Shown here piece by piece: positions 15,571 through 22,765 of a stretch of DNA of 64,000 nucleotides; within the stretch, counting starts at the first letter, position 1, and each line of letters begins with the position of its first letter. Under the pieces are notes generated by a model that did not search any database, was not told the DNA's origin, and was given only the letters and a program-made list of their open reading frames with translations. The stretch lies in IMG/VR virus record IMGVR_UViG_3300007511_001396, positions 1-64,000 of that record. The stretch is one strand, 5' to 3'. A program made the position numbers and the translations under genes. Origin of the DNA: a virus.

Positions 15571-15822
15571 ATGAAAGAGAAAGCCATTTTTGGAGAAACC
15601 GCTGGGGGCGAATTTCAAATAGGTGATTTAGTCGAATGGGTACGCTGGAATAAAGAAGAAAATGTCTTTGAGCCACAATACGGATTGATCACAGAAGTAA
15701 AAAACGAGATAAAGTCAAATAGATTAGTGTCAGTCTCTAGGGTTATTCCACTGAACGCTCCTTCTTCCGAAAAGGAGTTTTTTACATTAAGTTTACGACT
15801 TGTCTCAAAGGGTGGCTTATAA
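15571..15822 (+). CDS. Small SH3-like protein (QIGDLVEW type)
   Basis: An 83-residue protein with FQIGDLVEWVRW, YGLITEVKN and RLVSVSRV, matching the GDLV...GLI... strand order of the family around 3231-6590, and nearest in signature to the first gene of the window (GDLIKW). Function unknown. Confidence 0.58.
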   Translation: MKEKAIFGETAGGEFQIGDLVEWVRWNKEENVFEPQYGLITEVKNEIKSNRLVSVSRVIPLNAPSSEKEFFTLSLRLVSKGGL

Positions 15823-15848
15823 AGGTCTGATTTATCTCTTACTTATAA

Positions 15849-15855
15849 CTATTTA
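15849..15855 (+). promoter_or_regulatory. CTATTTA element, candidate phage promoter
   Basis: TATAACTATTTATGG in the gap after 15822; the heptamer ends 24 nt before the ATG at 15879. Confidence 0.33.
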
Positions 15856-15878
15856 TGGTATATTTGGGACATAAAAAG

Positions 15879-16736
15879 ATGATTAACACTATAGAACCTC
15901 TAATTCGACAGTTTATGCCTTTCGCTCAAGAGCAACTTGGGTTTGAAAGACCACCTAAACTGTTTTTGAGACAAGATTCAGATAACGCTGCTGATCCTCT
16001 CGGTAAAACAGCTTTTTATGATCCAAATAAGCGTAGCATAACATTGTTTATCACAGATAGACACCCTAAAGACGTTTTACGCTCTCTGTCACATGAGCTA
16101 GTACATCATATTCAGAATTGTCGAGGCGACTTTGACAACACTATGGAAATGGGCGAAGGATATGCCCAAAATGATGAACATCTTCGTGAAATGGAGAGAG
16201 AAGCCTACGAAAGAGGAAATTTATTGTTACGCGATTGGGAAGACGGTATTAAAAACACTACTTATAGTGAACATTTGCAAAAAGGAGGCAAAAATCATAT
16301 GTCAAATAAAAGTTGGAAAAACAGGGAACTGAATGGTCTCCTGATGGAACGTTTTGGGTTTAATTTTAAACCACTAGTAGAAGGTTGTGGTTGTGAGGTT
16401 AACGAAGAAGATGTCAACGAAGAAGAAGTTATTGAAGAAGAAGATGTCAACGAGTGTGGAGAAATGGCACCCGACGAAATAGTATCTCTTGATGCGGAAG
16501 AAAGTGAGCCTGTAGCTGTTGAAGAACTAGCTGCTGAATTGTTAATAATCGCTCAAAAGATTTCTGATTCGTTTGGCGAAGAATCTAGTGATGTTGTTGA
16601 CTTGGGGCAAGATAATGGTGTGGTTGAATCGACGAACAAGACAGTCGTTTCAGAGGCACATGTTAAACAAACAGTTAAGACTATTTTGGTAAATAATCTT
16701 ATCAAACATTTAAAAAAGGAAACTAAAAATGGGTAA
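15879..16736 (+). CDS. Zinc metallopeptidase-like protein with acidic tail
   Basis: Start set at ATG 15879 because the CTATTTA element lies just upstream. Residues 71-78 read SHELVHHI, an HExxH zinc site (H72, E73, H76), followed by an EMEREAYERG helix that could supply the third ligand. From about residue 175 the protein becomes very acidic with a repeated VNEED/VNEEE/VIEEE stretch. Related peptidase-annotated genes occur in marine myoviruses, where their role is not established. An activity on head proteins is possible but unproven. Overlaps the next gene by 8 nt. Confidence 0.62.
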   Translation: MINTIEPLIRQFMPFAQEQLGFERPPKLFLRQDSDNAADPLGKTAFYDPNKRSITLFITDRHPKDVLRSLSHELVHHIQNCRGDFDNTMEMGEGYAQNDEHLREMEREAYERGNLLLRDWEDGIKNTTYSEHLQKGGKNHMSNKSWKNRELNGLLMERFGFNFKPLVEGCGCEVNEEDVNEEEVIEEEDVNECGEMAPDEIVSLDAEESEPVAVEELAAELLIIAQKISDSFGEESSDVVDLGQDNGVVESTNKTVVSEAHVKQTVKTILVNNLIKHLKKETKNG

Positions 16737-16956
16737 AAAATGGAAAAGAATGTTGGTGCATCGCAGGGCAGCTGCCAACAGTGGAGTAATATCGGATACG
16801 CCAGCCGCAGAGGTGGTTGTGCCTGCTGAAAAAACGGAAACAGTGGTAGAAGCCGTTGAAGAAAAAGTTATTGAGGAAGCGTCTATAGAGGCTGTTAAAA
16901 AGCCATTGCCTACTTCTCGTAAAAAGAGAGCTAAAAAGACTAAAAAGTCTGATTAA
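16729..16956 (+). CDS. Small Ala/Val/Glu-rich protein with basic ends
   Basis: A 75-residue protein: basic N-terminus (GKKWKRMLVHRRAA), an AEVVVPAEKTETVVEAVEEK middle and a strongly basic C-terminus (TSRKKRAKKTKKSD). Low complexity, probably unstructured or DNA/scaffold binding. ATG overlaps the preceding gene. No family recognised. Confidence 0.5.
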   Translation: MGKKWKRMLVHRRAAANSGVISDTPAAEVVVPAEKTETVVEAVEEKVIEEASIEAVKKPLPTSRKKRAKKTKKSD

Positions 16957-16971
16957 TAAAGGGAGCAAGAT

Positions 16972-17235
16972 ATGTCGATGAATATAGATTGGCAACAGTT
17001 TATTATAGGTGAGGGTGTAGAAGATAAAAACATTTTTACCTATTTGCAGGGTCTTCAAGAGATCCTTAATAACTTGCGCCCTAAAACAATGACTGAACAG
17101 CGGCGAGTTGCTTTGGCTAAACAACATCTACGGGAAATAAAAAGAGCATCTCGAAAGATGCTTAATGAGATGAATGTTTTACAAGAAAAGATCAACATTC
17201 TGGAAGAAAGTAGGACAGAGACTGTCAATGACTAA
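16972..17235 (+). CDS. Small helical protein with weak leader
   Basis: An 87-residue protein starting MSMNIDWQQFIIGE|G, a loose version of the W-x-x-F-(V/I)-x-E leader. The rest is helical and basic (REIKRASRKMLNEMNVLQEK), likely a coiled coil. ATG 16972 follows GGGAG. Overlaps the next gene by 8 nt. Function unknown. Confidence 0.52.
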   Translation: MSMNIDWQQFIIGEGVEDKNIFTYLQGLQEILNNLRPKTMTEQRRVALAKQHLREIKRASRKMLNEMNVLQEKINILEESRTETVND

Positions 17236-18067
17236 ATCTGTAGTGCATGAGATCGAAATTGATCTTTCTGATGACCCAAGGACAGTTGCCATTATTCCTG
17301 GTGCTTTCAAGCCACCGACACGTGCTCATTTGGGCTTAGTTGAATCTTATCTTACTATGGCCGATGAAGTTCTTATTTTAATTTCTGCTCCAACACGTAA
17401 AGGCAGATCGCTGCCTAATGGCAAAGAAGTGACTGCCGAAATCTCTAAACAGATTTGGGAAATGCTCTTATCTTCTGAGGCTCTTATGAATGTCAAGGTT
17501 GAAATATCTCCTCATGCATCACCAATTACTGCGGCATATGAGATGATTGGTGACGATGGACCATTTAAGGTCGGTGATACAATTATTTTGGGAGTTGGCG
17601 ACAAAGGCAATGATCCGAAGAGATTTTCTGGTGCTGGAAAGTATGTGAAAGAAGGCGTTAATTTTAAAGTCATTCCTGGTCAGCTTGATGGCCACAGTCG
17701 TGAATATTTAACCCTTTTGGATTCTTGGGATTCTTATGAACAGATGCCAAGTGCTGGTGGAGGTAACCCAGAGGCGATAAACGCCAGTGATTTACGGTTT
17801 ATTCTCGGAAAAGTTGATGAGGGCGATGATGTTGCTAGGCATTTGCTTGGTGATTTCGTATTTCCGGAGAATGTTGATAAGATTTTGAGTATTTTTGGCA
17901 TTTTGAATAACCTTGGAGAAATGTCGGCAGCAGGTGCTGGCGCTGTTAGTGGTTTTGCGGGGTCGCTTGGGACGATCAAAAAAAGAAAAAATAACTTTAA
18001 AGAGGTTGACGCCTCATTGGTAAATGAAATTTACAAACTATTTATAGAAAAAGGTATTATACAATGA
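17228..18067 (+). CDS. HIGH-family nucleotidyltransferase-like protein
   Basis: Start at ATG 17228, overlapping the previous gene. Around residue 20 the sequence PGAFKPPTRAHLGLVESYL corresponds to the GxFxPxHxGH segment of cytidylyl/adenylyltransferases (first His replaced by Thr, second kept). VLILISAPTRKGR and DTIILGVGDKG fit later strands of the Rossmann-like fold. The C-terminal 100 residues are not recognised. It could act on NMN or a sugar phosphate, or be a structural relic. Context among leader-bearing proteins gives no clear pathway. ATGA-type overlap with the next gene. Confidence 0.66.
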   Translation: MTKSVVHEIEIDLSDDPRTVAIIPGAFKPPTRAHLGLVESYLTMADEVLILISAPTRKGRSLPNGKEVTAEISKQIWEMLLSSEALMNVKVEISPHASPITAAYEMIGDDGPFKVGDTIILGVGDKGNDPKRFSGAGKYVKEGVNFKVIPGQLDGHSREYLTLLDSWDSYEQMPSAGGGNPEAINASDLRFILGKVDEGDDVARHLLGDFVFPENVDKILSIFGILNNLGEMSAAGAGAVSGFAGSLGTIKKRKNNFKEVDASLVNEIYKLFIEKGIIQ

Positions 18068-18891
18068 ACACCAAAGAAGAAAAGATACTTAGAAATAGTA
18101 TACAAGAAATGATTCGCTTTGTCAAGAACAAAAGAGAAAATAAAATATCTTCTACAATTAGGGAAGCTCTCAATTCGGAAATAGCAATCTTACAAGAAGA
18201 AAAAGAACTTCGAATTATTATACGAAAAATGGTAATGTTGGAATCCAAAAAACTGGCAGAAGGTATGCCTGATGGAGATCCGACACCCAACAAATCTACA
18301 GGTATAAATGTATTAGAAGATTTATTAAAGAAGATTATCCCCGTTTTAAAAATTGATTTTAAACTCCTTACTACAAGTTCTGATCAGAGGCATTCGTATC
18401 GAGCGCATATCCTTAGCGCTGTGGTAAAATCTTTATCCCCTGCTATTGCTAATGATGAGGCTGGAGAGTCTTCAAAAAGCGATTTAGACGAAGAAGTTGA
18501 TATTGAAATTGGCGATGAAGAGCCTGTAGATGATAAATTCATTGATATTAGGACTGACGCTGAGCGGGATTCCGAGGACGGCAAACAAGAAGTTGATCCA
18601 CGTGATGAGTTTGGCTCTGGGTTTGAGGGTTCTGATCAGACTGGTCGAAACATGGCCTTCGAATCTTTCAAAAAAGTTGAAACTGGTATCTTAGATGCTT
18701 ATGATTTATTGTCTAATGATGAAGATCAAGAGCTATTTTATGACTATTTGATAGCCAACCTAAAATTGTATTTTGACAAATTTGAGAATGAAATGGCTGG
18801 AGAAATAGAAGAGCCTTCCAATCAAGCATATGATATGGCGAAACAACAGGAAGAACCTGAAATATCAGGCGGTGAAGAGTTAGAATTCTAA
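18064..18891 (+). CDS. Acidic helical protein, 275 aa
   Basis: The N-terminal 75 residues are highly charged helix (LRIIIRKMVMLESKKLAEGM); the remainder is strongly acidic (KSDLDEEVDIEIGDEEPVDD) and ends with another acidic helix. No family recognised. The composition would suit a scaffold, head-core or internal protein, but no homology is visible. A CTATTTA element lies at 18038-18044, 20 nt before the start. Confidence 0.55.
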   Translation: MNTKEEKILRNSIQEMIRFVKNKRENKISSTIREALNSEIAILQEEKELRIIIRKMVMLESKKLAEGMPDGDPTPNKSTGINVLEDLLKKIIPVLKIDFKLLTTSSDQRHSYRAHILSAVVKSLSPAIANDEAGESSKSDLDEEVDIEIGDEEPVDDKFIDIRTDAERDSEDGKQEVDPRDEFGSGFEGSDQTGRNMAFESFKKVETGILDAYDLLSNDEDQELFYDYLIANLKLYFDKFENEMAGEIEEPSNQAYDMAKQQEEPEISGGEELEF

Positions 18892-18921
18892 ATAAACTTT
18901 GTGACAATTTAACTTTTTTAC

Positions 18922-18950
18922 TTGACAAGATTAAAATTGTATAGTACATT
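18922..18950 (+). promoter_or_regulatory. Sigma70-type promoter, moderate match
   Basis: TTGACA (18922-18927), a 17-bp spacer, then TACATT (18945-18950; 4 of 6 to TATAAT), in the 160-bp gap before the gene at 19052. Confidence 0.45.
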
Positions 18951-18970
18951 ATAAATGTTGTTGCTAGCAT

Positions 18971-18990
18971 GTGAAAGTTTGTGAAAGTTT
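18971..18990 (+). repeat. 10-bp direct repeat downstream of promoter
   Basis: GTGAAAGTTT twice in direct tandem, beginning about 20 bp after the -10 element at 18945. The position, in the initially transcribed region, suits an operator or RNA-level control site. The remainder of the gap to 19051 is very AT-rich and holds nothing else I can name. Confidence 0.5.
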
Positions 18991-19051
18991 AAACTAACAA
19001 TTACATTATAATATATTATATTAATACTATCAAGTATATTATATAAGAAAC

Positions 19052-19408
19052 ATGAAAGTTAAAAAAAATAAAAGATTAAGACCTTTAGAACATTTAAGTG
19101 TTTTAAAAAAACTTAGAAAAGAAGGAAAGATAGATGATAGCTTTCTGGTATGTTTAAATTCTTTAGAATTAGAAGATATAATAGCTATAAAGTTAGAATT
19201 ATCAGCTAGACTATTAAATCACAGACCTTATGGATTTGATATCTGGAAGAAAATACCAAAGATAGTTAAAGAATCAATATTAAAGTTTTCTATCTCTTCT
19301 ACAGCTTCAAAGAAAGCTGCTGCAAGGTTTTTAGGCTTAACATCACCAGAATTTAATTCTTTATATAAGAACTACGATATACAGAAATATTTCGATAAAA
19401 ACACATAA
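19052..19408 (+). CDS. AT-rich HTH-like protein, 118 aa
   Basis: A basic helical protein beginning MKVKKNKRLRPLEHL. The C-terminal part (TASKKAAARFLGLTSPEFN) looks like a Fis-type helix-turn-helix, with a preceding DIIAIKLELSARLLNHRPYG helix. Similar small proteins occur in marine T4-like phages as unassigned conserved genes. It could be a transcription regulator. Its coding DNA is much more AT-rich than the lipoprotein gene right after it, and no clear ribosome binding site is seen. Confidence 0.55.
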   Translation: MKVKKNKRLRPLEHLSVLKKLRKEGKIDDSFLVCLNSLELEDIIAIKLELSARLLNHRPYGFDIWKKIPKIVKESILKFSISSTASKKAAARFLGLTSPEFNSLYKNYDIQKYFDKNT

Positions 19409-19419
19409 TGGAGGTTATT

Positions 19420-20742
19420 ATGAAATGGAAAAGTTTAGCTTTATTAGCATTGCTAGGTTGCGAAGAGGGTAAAATCACTGGTGAAGCCTCCGATGTGGAC
19501 GGAGCAGAGGACTCAGCTGACGAAGGGGCCGAAGAGGAGGCTCCAAAGGCCGTCAACGGTACTATTTCGGGGACGGTGGAAGTTCAGCTTTATCAGTCTG
19601 GCGATGACGGCGAACGGGAGTATGTCTCTTGGGACGAAGCCACTGGGGGAGTTTATATCTTCGGTAGTATTTTTGTATCGAGCTATTTTGTGGACGAAGA
19701 AGGTTTTGAGCACTTTACTGGGGACGCAGTGGTCGAAAACCCCGAAGTCACACCTAACGAATACACCTTGGAAATGGGGCTAGACGACGCAAGAGGTGTT
19801 TATGTGTACTCTATCGTTGATTACTGGCAGGACAGAATTATTGGCTCGTCAGAGCCTAAAGGCGTATACCCGCTAGAAGTTGATGTGGTTAACGGCGCGG
19901 ACGTAACCGACATCGATATGAACATTCTCACCCCTATTTACAGCGGTGGCGGTGGTTGTGGCGGTAGCGGCGGTGGTGGTGGAGAAGGCTCTGGTCTAGC
20001 TAGCAGTATCGAGATCAGCGGGGACGCTTACATCACGATGTCTTACGCTGGCGGTTCAGCCGCAGCAATGATTATGAACAGCAACAACGAAGGGCCTTAC
20101 TGGTACAACTGGTTTACACCAGAGAGCGCTGGTGGTGGAGCTGTTGGATCTTACGGAATGCGTACTTGCTCTGGATATGGCGAGATGCAGTTGGTGGCAG
20201 CTTGGGACTCTAATGGCAACAATATGATTGATCCTACAGACCGCTGGGGTGCATTCGCTCCAACTCCAGACGTAGATGGAAATCCGATTGATATCCAATA
20301 CGAAGACCTAGAAGGCTATGATTTACAGATTCCTCTCGGTGATGGGCCTGGGTTAAATATGGTTCCATTTGTACGCTTAACGGGTGATGTACACATTCCT
20401 GATGCCACTTTTGACGAGCTACCAAGCGGCACTACAGTTTACGTGGCGGCCTTAAAATACCGTCCAGACGGTGAGTTCTCTGTAGCAGAACTTGGTTCGG
20501 CCTACGACTTGGTAACCTATGAGTGGCCTGAATTAACTGGTGAAACCCAAAAGGACTACGCGTTAACGGTTCCAGCCAACACGATTGCGTACTTGTGGGC
20601 ATATGCTGACATGGATGGCAACGGTGTTGTCAACGAGTCCGGTGAGCCAATCGCAAGTGGTGGAGACGAGAATGGAAAAGTCCCAACTGGTACAACGCCA
20701 ACATCATCAAACGATTTAAGTTTGCACACTGCAAACGAATAA
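19420..20742 (+). CDS. Large lipoprotein with glycine-rich linker
   Basis: Start at ATG 19420, with GGAGG at 19410-19414. The leader KWKSLALLALLGC|EEG is a good lipobox (Cys14). After an acidic tether the protein has beta-rich segments split by a glycine linker near residue 178 (SGGGGCGGSGGGGGEGSG). DMDGNGVVNESGEP near the end looks like a calcium-binding DxDxNG loop. The gene is close to 50% GC, well above its neighbours, and resembles surface lipoproteins of deltaproteobacterial-type hosts. Recent acquisition from a host and a surface (exclusion or adhesion) role are inferences. Confidence 0.68.
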   Translation: MKWKSLALLALLGCEEGKITGEASDVDGAEDSADEGAEEEAPKAVNGTISGTVEVQLYQSGDDGEREYVSWDEATGGVYIFGSIFVSSYFVDEEGFEHFTGDAVVENPEVTPNEYTLEMGLDDARGVYVYSIVDYWQDRIIGSSEPKGVYPLEVDVVNGADVTDIDMNILTPIYSGGGGCGGSGGGGGEGSGLASSIEISGDAYITMSYAGGSAAAMIMNSNNEGPYWYNWFTPESAGGGAVGSYGMRTCSGYGEMQLVAAWDSNGNNMIDPTDRWGAFAPTPDVDGNPIDIQYEDLEGYDLQIPLGDGPGLNMVPFVRLTGDVHIPDATFDELPSGTTVYVAALKYRPDGEFSVAELGSAYDLVTYEWPELTGETQKDYALTVPANTIAYLWAYADMDGNGVVNESGEPIASGGDENGKVPTGTTPTSSNDLSLHTANE

Positions 20743-20751
20743 ACAATATAA

Positions 20752-21115
20752 GGGGGCGCAATGGTTTCGACTAGGTAAGAGAAACGAATAGTGCAAGTAG
20801 TCTAACGAATAACAGACTTAAAATGTAGTTCAAAAAAATAATTGCTAATAACAATAATTTCTACAACGACGCTGCCTTAGCAGCATAGTAGGGAGGTGCT
20901 TAGAGCCTTCTATCCAATCTAAGCTAAATGCCTGATTCACATTGACGTTATAACGAATCAAAATGGTTACCCTACTTGTAGTAGGTGGACCCAGAGACGA
21001 CATAAGGGTGGTTGAATACTGTCGTAACCTTTGCTGGGATTAGAAACCAGATAAACTTGTGAATGACTTGAAATGGAAATTATTTAGGACAGCGGTTCGA
21101 CTCCGCTCGCTTCCA
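20752..21115 (+). ncRNA. ssrA: Transfer-messenger RNA (tmRNA)
   Basis: The 5' end GGGGGCG (20752-20758) pairs with CGCTTCC (21108-21114); A21115 is the discriminator and CCA is not encoded there. The 5' part has the conserved GGTTTCGAC, and the T arm is AGCGG-TTCGACT-CCGCT (21091-21107). The tag frame opens after an in-frame TAG (20826-20828), reads KKIIANNNNFYNDAALAA from 20832 and ends in tandem TAG TAG (20886-20891). After it comes GGTGCTTAGAGCC, as in E. coli tmRNA. The exact resume codon (AAA 20832 or another codon up to GCT 20844) is not certain. With SmpB it would rescue stalled ribosomes and tag proteins for proteolysis; no smpB gene is seen here, so host SmpB is presumably used. Confidence 0.93.
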
Positions 21116-21152
21116 ACTCCACCAAAAAACCCGCCGTTTCCATTACTTTAAA

Positions 21153-21159
21153 CTATTTA
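21153..21159 (+). promoter_or_regulatory. CTATTTA element, candidate phage promoter
   Basis: CTATTTA between the tmRNA and the HNH gene, 20 nt before the preferred ATG at 21179. Confidence 0.3.
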
Positions 21160-21178
21160 TTATAAAGGAGTAATGGAA

Positions 21179-21733
21179 ATGGCCAAGGTTTTTATAAAGT
21201 GCGAAGTATGTGATTTAGAATTTGAAAGAAAAAGGGGTGAGGTAAACAGAAGTAAGAGATTAGGTAGACCTCAATATTGCTCAAGGAGGTGTTCCGCAAA
21301 GGCGAACGAAGGATCTTTAGGAGAGCATTTAGGCTCGGGCAGACCAGAAAACCTAATAAAAGGAAACCGGAGAGACAAATACTCGGAGTTTAAATGGTTT
21401 ATGAGGTGTATAAGACGAAGAAACAAAGAATACAACGTTGATTTAGAATTCCTAAAAAACTTATGGGAAGAACAATCAGGTATCTGTCCACTAACAGGTT
21501 GGAGCCTAATGTTGCCTAAACACTCAAGCAAATGGAAAACAAAACAAGAAAAACAGTATCGGGCTAGTATCGATAGAATCGACAATTCGAAAGGATATAC
21601 CAAAGGGAATATAAGGTTTATTTCAGTCATGGCGAATTATTGTAAGAACGACTTTACAGATGAAGAGGTTAAACTGTTTTGTGAAGCTGTCGTTAAAAAC
21701 GCCTCCACCTCGTCACCACCTCGTCACCACTAA
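21179..21733 (+). CDS. HNH-type endonuclease with N-terminal zinc finger
   Basis: ATG 21179 is preferred over ATG 21173 because it sits at normal distance from GGAG (21167-21170). Residues 7-36 carry two cysteine pairs (CEVC...YCSRRC), a zinc knuckle. The nuclease core has SGICPLTGW and ASIDRIDNSKGYTKGNIRFI, the pattern of phage HNH-like homing enzymes. Lying immediately after the tmRNA gene is typical of a free-standing homing endonuclease that spreads itself near a conserved target. The C-terminal tail is a short Ser/Pro/His repeat encoded by duplicated CGTCACCAC. Confidence 0.75.
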   Translation: MAKVFIKCEVCDLEFERKRGEVNRSKRLGRPQYCSRRCSAKANEGSLGEHLGSGRPENLIKGNRRDKYSEFKWFMRCIRRRNKEYNVDLEFLKNLWEEQSGICPLTGWSLMLPKHSSKWKTKQEKQYRASIDRIDNSKGYTKGNIRFISVMANYCKNDFTDEEVKLFCEAVVKNASTSSPPRHH

Positions 21734-21774
21734 CAGGTGACAAAAAAGTCACACACAAACTGACGAATAAGATA

Positions 21775-21781
21775 CTATTTA
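21775..21781 (+). promoter_or_regulatory. CTATTTA element, candidate phage promoter
   Basis: ATACTATTTACTT in the gap after the HNH gene; the heptamer ends 26 nt before the ATG at 21807. Confidence 0.33.
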
Positions 21782-21806
21782 CTTTAGTCAACGGAGACAC
21801 GAGTGA

Positions 21807-22079
21807 ATGATTTCAGAAGAACTATTTTTGCAAGCTGGATTAATAGGAGCAGCCCTTACTGGGTGTTTTTGGGTAATCGGTGTTCATATTTATAGGGCAA
21901 TAATCTTTTCAATGTCGGCCACTAGACAGAAAAAAATAGAAGAAATAAATTTAATAGTTCAAGATTTATTAGATGAAGCAACAAACACTAATCGATGTGA
22001 TATAATTGATATTGAGGAATGTGAAATAGAAATTGTTCCTCATAACAGAAAACAAATAAGGAAAAAAAATGACAGATAA
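21807..22079 (+). CDS. Small membrane protein, 90 aa
   Basis: One N-terminal hydrophobic span (LIGAALTGCFWVIGVHIYRAIIF) followed by a basic turn and an acidic cytoplasmic-type tail (EECEIEIVPHNRKQIRKKND). The 3' end overlaps the next small gene by 11 nt. No family recognised. Confidence 0.5.
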   Translation: MISEELFLQAGLIGAALTGCFWVIGVHIYRAIIFSMSATRQKKIEEINLIVQDLLDEATNTNRCDIIDIEECEIEIVPHNRKQIRKKNDR

Positions 22080-22248
22080 TAGCGAAATCAAAAATTGGAA
22101 GAACGTAGGGACATTTGATACTTTTCAAGAAGCAAACGAATTACGAGATAATTTAAAAGATAGCTTTGGCGAAGACATTCAAGTAAAAATAAAACGCTGT
22201 GGTCATGCTGGTCTCAGATACCAAGTTAAGACTTATTATGGGGCTTAA
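22069..22248 (+). CDS. Small protein, 59 aa, SPOR-like pattern
   Basis: ATG 22069 follows AAGGA. The product MTDNSEIKNWKNVGTFDTF... continues as QEANELRDNLKDSFGEDIQV and ends RYQVKTYYGA. A strand-helix-strand order (GTFDTFQEANELRDNL...YQVKT) is reminiscent of SPOR or DUF-type small domains, but it is too short for certainty. The next gene starts directly after the stop. Confidence 0.5.
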   Translation: MTDNSEIKNWKNVGTFDTFQEANELRDNLKDSFGEDIQVKIKRCGHAGLRYQVKTYYGA

Positions 22249-22716
22249 ATGAAAGAAAAGAAAAACAAAACAGTAATGGTATCTGGCGGTATGGATCCTA
22301 TACATTTTGGTCATGTGCGTATGATCCAAGAGGCAGCCAAATACGGCGATGTCATTGTGGTCTTGAATTCAGATAAGTGGCTGTTTAGAAAAAAAGGCTT
22401 TGTTTTTATGAATTACGACCAAAGAGCCGAGATAGCCAACGCCATAAAAGGAGTCACAGTTGTATCAAAAGTAGACGACAAAGATAACACAGTTTGTGAA
22501 GCAATTGAACGCTTGAAACCAGATTATTTTGCAAATGGTGGAGACAGAGGGAGAACAAACACCCCAGAAGTAAATTTATGCAAAGAAATGGGTGTAGAAT
22601 TGTTGTGGGGTATCGGTGGTAACAGTAAGGTTGCCAGTTCAAGCGATTTAGCGTCTAAGGCAAGAAATTCACAGCCACATCCACCCAAAGCCAAAAGAAA
22701 GGTATCAAAAAAGTAA
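22249..22716 (+). CDS. Cytidylyltransferase-like nucleotidyltransferase
   Basis: A 155-residue protein with the nucleotidyltransferase signature GGMDPIHFGHVRMI (HxGH) at about residues 13-26, VVVLNSDKWL and DYFANGGDRG, close in form to glycerol-3-phosphate cytidylyltransferase and HldE C-terminal domains. The C-terminus is basic (PPKAKRKVSKK). It probably activates a sugar or polyol phosphate; a link to the glycan island 5 kb downstream is plausible but not shown. Preceded without a gap by the 59-aa gene. Confidence 0.75.
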   Translation: MKEKKNKTVMVSGGMDPIHFGHVRMIQEAAKYGDVIVVLNSDKWLFRKKGFVFMNYDQRAEIANAIKGVTVVSKVDDKDNTVCEAIERLKPDYFANGGDRGRTNTPEVNLCKEMGVELLWGIGGNSKVASSSDLASKARNSQPHPPKAKRKVSKK

Positions 22717-22765
22717 TACTATTGCTCTAGCGAAGGTATAGTTACAATAATGCTGGAGAAAACAT

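Noticed and set aside
20827-20844. Alternative tmRNA tag frame starting CAA right after TAGTT
   Set aside because: It hits TAA after a few codons and lacks the ALAA-type end; the frame ending AALAA with tandem stops is far better.
20752-21115. Intron or permuted two-piece tmRNA
   Set aside because: Length, conserved 5' and 3' halves and an uninterrupted tag region fit an ordinary one-piece tmRNA.
21723-21746. Hairpin GTCACC/GGTGAC with following A-run as a terminator
   Set aside because: The run is A on the + strand, so it does not make a rightward terminator, and on the other strand the T-run precedes the stem.
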